Assembly: GCA_027579435.1 (NCBI GenBank)
Contig: JANBPK010001673.1
Coordinates: 1 to 17,233 of the forward strand
Source: Candolleomyces eurysporus
Taxonomy: Eukaryota; Basidiomycota; Agaricomycetes; Agaricales; Psathyrellaceae
Length of the DNA stretch: 17,233 nucleotides
Reading direction: 5' to 3'
Below are positions 10,001 to 17,233 of the stretch, piece by piece; the first letter of the stretch is position 1, and each line of letters begins with the position of its first letter. The position numbers were made by a program, and so were the translations under genes. Under the pieces are notes generated by a model. It was given only the letters and a program-made list of their open reading frames with translations, did not search any database and was not told where the DNA came from.

Positions 10001-10032
10001 AAATCGTCCCTCTCGAGGGCTTTGCGAGGCAT
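7020..10032 (-). CDS. KDZ-superfamily transposase with cysteine clusters, about 919 residues
   Basis: Six exons splice in phase: 10032-9576, 9528-9366, 9311-9030, 8983-7992, 7937-7659 and 7607-7020. The introns are 46-54 bp, with donors such as GTATGT and GTGAGC. The N at 9697 must be an extra base for exon 1 to join (456 coding bases without it). A SWIM-like cluster C171-T-C173-x8-C182-V-H184 is followed by C259-x8-C268-L-H270. Further Cys pairs lie at 353/355 and 391/394, with 482/485/488. Candidate catalytic acids are D495 (VIWDGITLAF), D818 (VIYDFACAL) and E878 (SAGECANSGL), the D-D-E order expected for KDZ transposases. Between D495 and D818 is a helical insert. The motif AIDHFHSVGHTKC is typical of mushroom KDZ proteins carrying CxC clusters. 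It would cut and paste its own DNA in the nucleus. Residues 1-150 are disordered and basic-acidic. I could not find terminal inverted repeats by eye. The frame is otherwise intact, so it may be recently active. Confidence 0.85.
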
Positions 10033-10233
10033 GAGGGCAGGGGTTAGGGACGGATGAGATGAGGGGCATACACCGGTGAGTTGCCAGAATATATGACGAG
10101 AAAATCTTCCTAATGCTACCAAAAGCCAACCCCTTTTAACAACAGAGATCCGATTCCGAGCTCCTGTTGAGATCTCGATATCCGCCCAGATTTTAAAACG
10201 CCAACCTCACCATCGAGGGTCGGCTGAGNCCCC
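10033..10233. promoter_or_regulatory. Shared 201-bp divergent promoter region
   Basis: The transposase (start 10032, minus) and the gene at 10234 (plus) are divergent, with only 201 bp between their ATGs. A TATA-like ATATATTC on the minus strand lies about 55-60 bp above the transposase ATG. TTTTAAAA near 10189 lies about 40 bp above the plus-strand ATG. Co-regulation is plausible but unproven. Confidence 0.4.
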
Positions 10234-11741
10234 ATGCGCACCAGTCCCCGGAAGAAACTCGCTCAGCCCGTTGGTGCCCCGAANTCCCAACGTCAGCCTG
10301 CTCGATGCCGCAAGTGTCCNGACAGGCCACTCAAGTCNGAATGNGAGCACGGTCGCAAAAAGACCAAGGTCTGTCGTTGCTGGTCCTCGTCCTTTCCCTC
10401 TNTTGATGTATCCTTNGATTCAGGANNCTNCACCTCAGCAGNCTGAGATGNANNTCGATATATCCCGCACTACAACCACAGACGCTNCTNCTCAAGNAGC
10501 TGCATTGCCTNGCGCGACTCCTCCTGCANNTGCGTTGCCTGGCGCNNCTTCTAGCCCCCCATTCCATGCTACCACGGGGTCTCCCGTCGCTCCTGGGGCA
10601 GGAACTTATGCTCAGCACCCCCAGTTCGATCCTTTAGCCGCATCCATTGCGCCAGGAGGGTTCCATGCGTCCTTCCAGGGAGGGAGGCATACTTTTCATC
10701 CGATGTACCATCCAACCTTTGGGCCCTATACCAACCAGGGTCTCATTCCTACCGGCCAGCACTTCATTCTCCCGCAGCCCTCCCCATTTCCGCTCGATCC
10801 CACTCTGGCCGCAGTCGGCCCGCCTGGATCCTCAGATCCTGTTAGTGGAACACCAGCACCGGTTGCACCCAATCCAGTTGTCGAACTCTCCCGCTTGTCT
10901 GTAGCGCCCAACTCGATCGCTGACACGCCTGCTCCGGTTACCCCTCTTCAAGAAGTCAGCAATGCCAGCCCGATGACCGCTAGCAGCCCCTCTCCTGACG
11001 AGGGCATCATATCCGACGACGAATCCGAAGGCGAAGATATTGTCACGAAACCGTCTGCCAAGCCCACCAAGAAGAATGCCAGAACCTATGCCTCAAATAG
11101 GAACCCAGTACATGGCTTCATCGAAGGCGTTGGTCGGGGTAACCGTGTCCTTAGTAAGTCTCTTTTTGTTCCTTCGATCTCAATCTGACGGTGACATAAA
11201 CAGAAATGGCGCGTAGGCGAGCTCTCAAGACCGTCTTTACCGACCAGAGTCAGGCTTCCAGCAACTGGAGGCGGCTCACACGAGATTTCATCACGCGTGT
11301 ACGTCCCTACTTTTGCATGTACTCTCATCCTCCTTCTCACTTTACTTTCTGAAGGCTGAAGACATTTCGAACCGAACTGCCTCGTGGATCTACGTTGCCG
11401 CCCACAACCCGTCTGCTGGGCAGCCCTTCACTCATTTTGCCTCTCGTCGATTGCGCATGGAAGCTCCTGAAGATCTCCAGAGGATTCATCAACACGTCGC
11501 CTCGATGATGACAGTACTCAAACGTGCAGACCGAGCGAACAGCATCCAGCACGAGAAGGATAAAGAACAGTCTCTCCTCAAGATCAAGGAAATCGAAGAT
11601 CAGCTCAGCGCCGCCAATGAAGTTGCTCGAAAGGCTGAAGCCGAAGCGCAGGCACTGAGGGAGGAGGCCGCAGCCCGGGACCGTCTCCTGAGGCAGTATG
11701 GATGGTCTCCTGGCAACGCACCCACCGAGGCCGCTACTTGA
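10234..11741 (+). CDS. Disordered, coiled-coil protein with N-terminal CxxC-x8-C-x-H motif
   Basis: Four exons join in phase: 10234-10368, 10424-11153, 11204-11298 and 11355-11741, giving 448 residues. Introns are 50-56 bp. The first has a weak GTCTGT donor, but using it restores a single frame through an N-rich stretch. Residues 25-39 read C-R-K-C-x8-[C]-E-H, where the bracketed codon is TGN at 10342-10344 and so could be Cys, Trp or a stop. Residues about 50-270 are low-complexity, rich in Pro, Ala, Thr and Ser. An acidic patch (DDESEGEDI) and a basic one (KPTKKNARTY) follow. Exons 3 and 4 carry NWRRLTRDFITR and then a coiled coil (about residues 370-440, with IKEIEDQLSAANEVARKAEA). It looks like a nuclear DNA- or chromatin-associated protein, but that is inference. 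The start is the first ATG after the divergent promoter. Confidence 0.7.
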
Positions 11742-11810
11742 TTTTGTGTACCCACCATCGTGTAACTTGCCTTGAAATACTACTTATTCTGATCCATTGT
11801 GGGAGATGTC

Positions 11811-11816
11811 AATAAA
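11811..11816 (+). terminator. Poly(A) signal AATAAA
   Basis: AATAAA lies 70 bp past the stop of the gene ending at 11741, a normal distance. It abuts the stop codon (11818-11820) of the convergent minus-strand gene, so the two 3' ends are very tightly packed. Confidence 0.55.
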
Positions 11817-11817
11817 A

Positions 11818-12581
11818 TTAATGAGCTAGCTGAAACTCGAGCTGTCTTCTACGAAATTTGTCTACCAAGGTGGCCGGATCAACCATCGCCATACAAAGGA
11901 GATCATCAAGCCAATGAACAACACCAGAAACCCTGATGACCGTTGCCTCGATGGCCTTCCACACTTCCCCGCTCTCGTCAATGCTACGCGCTAGCTCTTG
12001 ATACCTTTCGAGTGCTCGCTGAATCCTTCTGAACACCAACTCTTTCTCCATTAAAAAGTCCTTTGCCAAGGTAATGTCCTTCGCCTCATACTGGGTCTCA
12101 AAACCCAGGCAGACAAGGGAGAGGAATCCCGCGGCGGTCTTGCCGCCCATAGCCTTCTCAAATCGTTCGCAATGTCGTCCAACTAGTCTTTGGATGGTTT
12201 CAAGGCTGTATTGGCGCCCGCTATGTGAATTGTGAGCATTACACAGTGATGCAAAATAAGTAAGACGCACGTTTTCCGAACTGGCACCGTAGATGTCCGT
12301 TCCTCTCCCCCATCCATGGTGAGGTTGGCGTGCCTTGACAGTCCAAATCAGACGGACAATCAACGACACAGGTTGCGTTACGTACCTCGATTCTAACCTC
12401 TGCCTAGCGACTCGTTTCCTTCGTCTCAGGACAGCATCGCGGTTACTGGTATAGAAAGCCCATGAGTGTTATGAAATGAATGATAAGTCTACTAATCGCA
12501 CCTGTCGTAGTATTTCTTACTTTTGAGTCTGTTTGCGGCTTTCTTCTCTTCAGGTGTATGATGGAGCCTTGGTCGAGCCAT
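11818..12581 (-). CDS. Small protein with basic, bZIP-like N-terminus
   Basis: Four exons join in phase: 12581-12502, 12445-12386, 12333-12271 and 12220-11818, with introns of 56, 52 and 50 bp (GTGCGA, GTACGT and GTGCGT donors, all AG acceptors). The product is 201 residues. Residues 11-47 are strongly basic (EEKKAANRLKSKKYYD, then NRDAVLRRRKRVARQR), like the basic region of a bZIP factor. No clear leucine heptads follow, so a true bZIP call is not justified. The C-terminal 130 residues are helical with WLDDLLCMAMVDP near the end. Similar basic openings (EEK...KS..YY) occur in expanded mushroom gene families of unknown function, as I recall them. It is probably nuclear. The start is the ATG that begins MARPRLHHTPEEKK. 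Confidence 0.7.
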
Positions 12582-13900
12582 TGAGGTGCGAGATGATGGG
12601 AGACAAAGAAAAACAAATTGAGTGTTGCTGGGGGATGTCGCCAAACACCGTCTGACAATTACCGAATCCCTCTGACGTTTACCGAAGTCCAGGAGTATAT
12701 CGAGATTTTTTTGGACGCTGAGTGGAGAAGTACTCGAATGCATGTCGATAGTACAATCCAACTCGCCAGAAAGGTGATCAGTACCCAGTGTGTGTGGAGG
12801 CTAAGTTGGATAATTAGGTGAAACGTCACATAGTCTGACCTTTACCAGCGGATCTTGGGAGGATGGTCTGACCATTACTCAACGACACCACTCAATGCAA
12901 TTATTCAACAATAATAAACGTCAAAACAACTTCATAGGGCGCACCTTTTGCAACAGAGCTCCAGTTGAAGCCCCATAACTCAGTATAATAGCTGAGTTTG
13001 GGAAACCACATTTCACAGACGGTGACTCGCACCTGTGTGTAACTATAACTTAGGCGTGAATCTCCCAGGCTTATGAACACTGTCTGACGAATATTCTCCA
13101 CCACGGTTTTGTGGGGTGCTATACACTGCACTACCTGTACTTGTCTCATATCCTTCTCACTTGCGTGCTAAAAGCTGTCTGGCAATGACCTACTTCATTA
13201 CTGCAATTCAGCAGTAACATCTAAGGTTTGATTTAGCTGTCTAACACTTAGTATGCTTCTTCACCAGACGTCTTAGGCTACCTGGAAATTGATTTCCTCT
13301 CATGATTTCTACAGGAATCATGGTCTACACCTCACACTTTCGTTAAACTGGGGAGAATCGTAAGGTGCCGACAATTTAGGCGCTCGGCGCCAGAGCTCAG
13401 CAATAAAACGCTTCCCCAGACCCCCAAGGTCTCTCAGGGCGGACTGAAAAAAGGTAAGTATATATTTGTATTGTATCTTCGTCTGTAAGCCACGATTGAA
13501 TGATCTGACAATATCATAGGGTGTTGCACTGCAGACGGTGAGGGGGCGACTCGACATTCGACAAACACGGGCACCTGTCTTGTTTGTTGACTTCTCGTGT
13601 GTGTGTGTGTACCGCCCCCACACGGTCACAGCGAGACTCAGTGCCCCAGCAACCACAAGCCTATAGACATAAATTCTACATCTACCACCCCTGGTGGTGC
13701 TTCAAACGAGATGGGCTCAAGACGTCAACGTGAGGTATCGATAGTGTCACCGTGAGTGAGTATGCACATATCCTATTCCGGTAGGTCGCTTAGGCCTAAC
13801 CCCGAAAGGTCGACGCAATAGCTCGCGTTTTCTCACTTCCGAGCTACTGCTTCAGTTCCCACTCTCTTCTCTCTTGCCGTCCCAACCGGTACCGATCTCC
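12582..13900. other. Gene-free stretch with a repeated 13-mer
   Basis: No convincing gene is seen. The first 300 bp carry four copies of TCTGAC-NN-TTAC[C/T] (12651, 12671, 12834, 12867), listed separately. A (GT)7 microsatellite lies at 13597-13610. A minus-strand frame at 13318-13656 lacks coding character and splice partners. The last 150 bp are presumably promoter for the gene at 13901. Confidence 0.5.
12651..12879 (+). repeat. Four copies of TCTGAC-NN-TTAC[C/T]
   Basis: The motif occurs at 12651-12663 (centre AA), 12671-12683 (GT), 12834-12846 (CT) and 12867-12879 (CA), all on the plus strand. The first two are 20 bp apart and 70-102 bp upstream of the minus-strand gene starting at 12581. 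The repeated core with a variable two-base centre looks like a protein site. Confidence 0.4.
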
Positions 13901-15150
13901 ATGCCTCTCGAAGTGAGTGAACCCCCAAGATCCCTAATGCTCGAAGTGCTCATGGCACCAATTTCAAGGACAATGAATTTTTCGAGGCCTGGGTGCTTGA
14001 GAGCTTGGAGCCTCCTGAGGACCAGGAGGATTGGGAGCCCTCGGAGGACTGGGAACCTTCGGAGAACGGGGACCCCCCCGACCCAAACGAGTTGCCTGAG
14101 TATCTCCTTGACGAGCCCGTGAGTGTTCCTGTAGAGACCACATCTTTTAGAGTCTTACTAGGATCCAGAGACGCCGTGTCGAGAGTCCAACGTCTTGGGG
14201 CTCTCAAGATTTCGTGCACCCAACGGACTGGGAGTTGTCACAAGAGCCTGAGCCTCCAGAAGATTGGGAGGTAGCTCCGCCCTTGCCCGAGCTCACTCCT
14301 GAAGATTTCGAGGAACCAGACGAATGGGACCTCCCGGACGATTCAGAGCTGATCAAAGATTGGCGCTACTACGGCCTCAGGAGCACGGGTCCTTCGACTA
14401 TCCTCAAACCGCATCTCACCAGAACAGCGCCGCTCAATACCAGGACTTTCCCATCCATGCCTAGTTCTCGTCTCATAGCTGGTGATTGGACACCACTATG
14501 GCTTCCCTGGATCTCGAAGCTCGTCAGTCGCAAAGTACGCCGAGCGAATATCGCCACCCTGTTCGAAGAATTGCTCAGAGCACCCGATGCCCTCAAGATC
14601 ATTCAACTGGAAACGGCACTTTCCTGGGTCCCAGCGTCCACGAAACGTGGGTTCTACTACTTGAAAGACCCAAACATTGGGATCATAGGTACGCCTATAA
14701 TGTTCACCCCGAATAGCTTTTGAGGTTTCTCAATGAATTTCAGAGCGTCGGACTCTCGTGTCGCCTCAAACGGTCCATCGACAGCACTATCACCACCAGG
14801 AAGCCTATCGGAACCAATGCCAAAAATTTATGGCGCGGGGTAAACCTCTGGTGGAAGATATCATTGGCTGCTTCGATGATCTCCCGCTCTCCGAGAAGGT
14901 CAGGCGGGCCATCGCTTTGAGAGTGGAGCTGGGAATGCCGACGCGCGTACCGATGTCGCAAGATGTGGATGGTAAAATCGAGACCCTCGGATACGTTTTC
15001 GGTACAGACATGCAGGTTGATGTCAATACCTTCTTCAAACATTTGAAGGTGAATAGGGCTCGTGTCCCTCGCCGCCTTGAGGACGAGGATTTTCTCAGAC
15101 CGCAGCCGGGCATGTCGGATGAGGAGCTCATAGAATACTGGTTAAGCTGA
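13901..15150 (+). CDS. Acidic Trp-Glu repeat protein with conserved-looking C-terminal domain
   Basis: Four exons join in phase: 13901-13912, 13969-14118, 14169-14688 and 14744-15150, giving 362 residues. Introns are 56, 50 and 55 bp with GTGAGT, GTGAGT and GTACGC donors. Residues about 15-110 are very acidic with repeated Trp motifs (PEDQEDWEPSEDWEP, PPEDWE, DEWDLPDD). The last exon encodes a compact region (GKPLVEDIIGCFDDLPLSEK, then ALRVELGMPTRVPMSQDVDG, ending MSDEELIEYWLS). The middle, 14380-14688, is less certain. A second frame there (FDYPQTASHQNSAAQYQDF and later ARQSQSTPSEYRHP) also looks protein-like but contains two stops. Either the first frame is right or the gene has suffered a shift. 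The family is unrecognised. The short first exon (MPLE) is a weak point of the model. Confidence 0.55.
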
Positions 15151-15567
15151 ATAGTTTATCTGTCTTAGCACATGTGAATTTCGAGTTGGATCCAGAAACA
15201 CATCGGGGAATTCGCGTAACGGAACATGTAAATTGAGAGATAAAAGCCATATTCTAATTGGTGGTTTCAGTACTTGAGACGTGGTCATCCCAGTACGTGG
15301 TAACAGGGTCTGCGCGGAATAATCGGCTTCTGGATAACCTACCGATGCACCGATGGTCAGTACATTGGAACCAGCGTGAGCGTATGCATTCTGTTCACGC
15401 CACGCCTCTGCTCCAACGACGCGTATGCCTGTTGCACTGCCCAAACGCTCGGCAGAGACGATAGAAGATCGATAACATTCACCCATGATACTTAGCCGAC
15501 GGATAAGAATTTCCGAGAGATCACTGATGCCATATCTCTCAAGCAGGTAAGACCACGATGAAGAGAC
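15142..15567 (-). CDS. Possible exon or gene remnant
   Basis: A minus-strand frame is open from about 15567 to a stop at 15142. The upstream part has natural composition (SYLLERYGISDLSEILIRRL, then GECYRSSIVSAERLGS, then GVSV-like small-residue stretches and PLREFPDVFLDPTRN). It contains one ATG at 15486, but the good stretch begins above it, which suggests an internal or last exon. I could not find a convincing upstream exon in 15570-15900. The end overlaps the stop of the convergent gene by nine bases. It may be a remnant or chance. Confidence 0.3.
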   Translation of the reverse strand, partial: VSSSWSYLLERYGISDLSEILIRRLSIMGECYRSSIVSAERLGSATGIRVVGAEAWREQNAYAHAGSNVLTIGASVGYPEADYSAQTLLPRTGMTTSQVLKPPIRIWLLSLNLHVPLREFPDVFLDPTRNSHVLRQINYSA

Positions 15568-16313
15568 TTATAATGCTGATTGGATGGGAAAATGGATCGA
15601 AAACGATCTAGGGTGCAACATCTGGCTAGCTACAAGGACATCAGACATCAGAATATTCGAAACGAGGTACCTGGTGCAAAAGAGAGATTGATTAAAATGA
15701 AAATGGCTTGGATACGTATCGAGTTCTTGGGCTAAATCCACCCAGAGACCGGATTATGGACATATTTTGAAGATTTGCAATAGATAAAGTGGCAAACGAT
15801 TCCACTTTGTGGCAGGGAGGTGGGCAAACGAAATGGAGTACTATTTCGGTGAGTTTGCTTGCCCTGTGATCATCTCTACTGACCTGTGGCAAAGCTCAGG
15901 GGGCTGAGGCGTCTAAGCGATCTCGGGAGCGGTTGAGTTCTTTTTATGGTGAATTATAAGTCTAGATATGGCTATTGCCGCGCTAACGTCGTGCATTACC
16001 ACGCGGGCGTGCGAATTCTGGTCAGACGGACGCCGTGTTCGTTTCAACCATCTCCCACTCCGTGGTCCAACCAGAACGGTAGAAATCAGCAAAGTCCGCA
16101 GGTTGCATATGGCCAACACTCCAGGAGACATGCAAGTCTTTGTCGTGCGTCCACCGTCCCCCTCTGAGGTCTCAAGTGAGTGCAGCGTATATATATATCG
16201 TGTTCCGTTGGAGATTTGGGGTGCGACGCAGACTTCCAGCCGCTGTTTTGACGTCTCATTCACCTTCCAGGAGCTCCACTAGCATTTCAACTTAATTCTT
16301 TCCACCTTTTGCT
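15151..16313. other. Mostly gene-poor stretch
   Basis: Apart from the doubtful minus-strand frame at 15142-15567, I see little. A plus-strand frame from 15968 (WSDGRRVRFNHLPLRGPTRT, then MANTPGDMQVFVVRPPSPSE) ends at a GTGAGT donor-like site at 16175, but no sensible downstream exon joins it. TATATATATAT at 16188-16198 lies about 115 bp above the ATG at 16314 and may be its core promoter. Confidence 0.4.
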
Positions 16314-17233
16314 ATGCCTCCTTCTAACAGCTCTATTGCCGCTCAACGTGGGTCTTTTTCTGTTTGCTTGACTATAAGATGCCGTTGAACTTTTCATCTA
16401 GTCGAAACACAGGTCAAGACGTGGCCTCGATCTACGAAAGAAATCGCTCGCTGGATCAAGGTTGCCGACGATATCATTGACGATCTCTCTATTGATATGG
16501 GTGCGGTCGAACGTAAGTGCCTTCCTCATTGTGGTGACTGTTTTTGTTTTTTTTTGCTGAACCATACTAGGCGCCGACCAGCAGGATGGTAACGCTATCT
16601 CCGACTTGAAGAGGAAGCACTCGGCGGTTACTGAAAATCTTCAAACCTTGCGGTCGCTCCTTGAGGACAGTCGGCCCAAAAAGAAGGCTCGCAAGCAACC
16701 TTCCCAACCAAACGTGGGTGGCGATCAGGTCGCGAAAAGGACTGGCTCCGCCGCCAAGGGCCCACATCCAACTTCTCCTCCTGCTGCTGCGCCTGGTGCC
16801 AGCTCTGCCGCCGCCAAAGACCCACCTCCGGCGTCTTCTCCCCCTGCCAGACCTAGAGGCAGGAAGGGTCGTTCTGCTGCACGTCCAGCTTCTCCCCCCG
16901 TCGTACGTAAAGGCAGGAAAGGTGGTTCTGCGACTGTCAAGGGTGGTCAGAAGCGTGGGCGCTCTGTCGAAGAGGGTCAAGACGGAAGTGATAAGCGACC
17001 GAGAGTGGAGGGAGCGGGAATGTCTTCTGCGACTGCACAGGACGCTTCTCTTCCTTCTGCAGCCCCTCCCCTTCCTCCTCTTCCTCCTCCACCTCCTCCT
17101 NGCCGTGGTCCAGACCGTTGTCAGCAACGTCAGCAACCCTCCTCCGCCTCCCCCTGCCGTGTAGCACACCCCGAACTCGAGGAGGCTGTCCAAACCCGTT
17201 GTCAAAGACGACCCTCCTCCGCCTCCCCCTGCC
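16314..17233 (+). CDS. Lys/Pro/Ala-rich, probably nuclear protein; 3' end unresolved
   Basis: Exons are 16314-16347, 16402-16512 and 16571 onward, joined in phase over introns of 54 and 58 bp (GTGGGT and GTAAGT donors, TAG acceptors). The N-terminus (MPPSNSSIAAQ, then RWIKVADDIIDDLSIDMGAV) is helical, followed by LKRKHSAVTENLQTLRSLLE. After that come basic, Pro/Ala-rich repeats with nuclear-localisation-like stretches (RPKKKARKQ, KGGQKRGRS, DKRPRVEG) and a polyproline run. The N at 17101 decides the end. If it is a real base, the frame stays open to the window edge with Cys-bearing repeats. If it is a spurious insertion, as at 2469 and 9697, the protein ends at TAG 17162-17164 with 245 residues and a tail of VSNPPPPPPAV. 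The role is unknown. An A/K/P-rich chromatin-type protein is a guess from composition. Confidence 0.6.
17105..17233 (+). repeat. 75-bp direct repeat at the right edge
   Basis: GTTGTCA... followed by the 22-bp string at 17137-17158 (beginning CCCTCCTCCGCC) recurs at 17212-17233 with the same 22 bases. The period is 75 bp, or 25 codons. The upstream halves match loosely (GTCCAGACCGTTGTCA against GTCCAAACCCGTTGTCA). It continues past the window edge. Confidence 0.6.

Noticed and set aside
5800..12600. Search for terminal inverted repeats and target duplications of the KDZ element
   Set aside because: No pair of matching inverted ends was found by eye; absence is not informative without computation.
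13597..13610. (GT)7 microsatellite
   Set aside because: Too short and common to mean anything by itself.
13318..13656. Minus-strand frame of 112 residues
   Set aside because: No ATG context, splice partners or recognisable composition; it overlaps a GT microsatellite.
15968..16282. Plus-strand frame with WSDGRRVRFNHLPL
   Set aside because: It has a donor-like site at 16175, but no downstream exon gives a sensible protein and there is no other support.
16567..17205. Long minus-strand Arg/Ser-rich frame
   Set aside because: It is the complement of the Lys/Pro/Ala-rich plus-strand gene. The GC-rich coding sequence there keeps the opposite frame open.
1..17233. tRNA genes
   Set aside because: A few GTTCGA-like strings were seen, but none had a matching acceptor stem and D-arm.

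Overview
The window looks like nuclear DNA of an agaricomycete (basidiomycete) fungus from a draft assembly. Genes are split by many 46-64 bp introns with fungal-type GT...AG ends. One gene is a KDZ-superfamily transposase of the cysteine-cluster type common in mushrooms. Other genes look like lineage-specific families. Scattered N bases and at least one probable one-base error affect several reading frames. All gene models here were spliced by hand. No rRNA, tRNA or CRISPR array was seen.

Layout. Positions 1-640 hold nothing firm. A small single-pass membrane protein gene (641-1071, +, with a frame break near 886) faces an unrecognised 448-residue gene (1358-2705, -). The upstream side of the latter carries three GGTTGCAC motifs exactly 23 bp apart and a 9-bp inverted repeat. 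Positions 2892-5760 form a non-coding tandem array made of 20-bp imperfect palindromes (GGAAGG-N8-CCTTCC) in a strict spacing grid. A 284-residue gene with a GRF-like cysteine pattern follows (5869-6843, +). Tail to tail with it lies a nearly intact KDZ transposase (7020-10032, -, about 919 residues). Divergent from the transposase across 201 bp is a gene for a disordered and coiled-coil protein (10234-11741, +) whose N-terminal cysteine motif resembles the one in the transposase. Next come a basic, bZIP-like small gene (11818-12581, -), an acidic Trp-Glu repeat gene (13901-15150, +) and a Lys/Pro-rich gene at the right edge (16314 to 17164 or beyond, +). The stretches 12582-13900 and 15151-16313 have no gene I can support well.

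How it fits together. No metabolic pathway is visible. The right two thirds look like an accessory region built around a transposase. The most unusual object is the palindrome array. Its unit lengths (105 and 74 bp) differ by exactly one 31-bp palindrome-plus-spacer module, and its palindromes sit about 3, 3 and 4 DNA helical turns apart.
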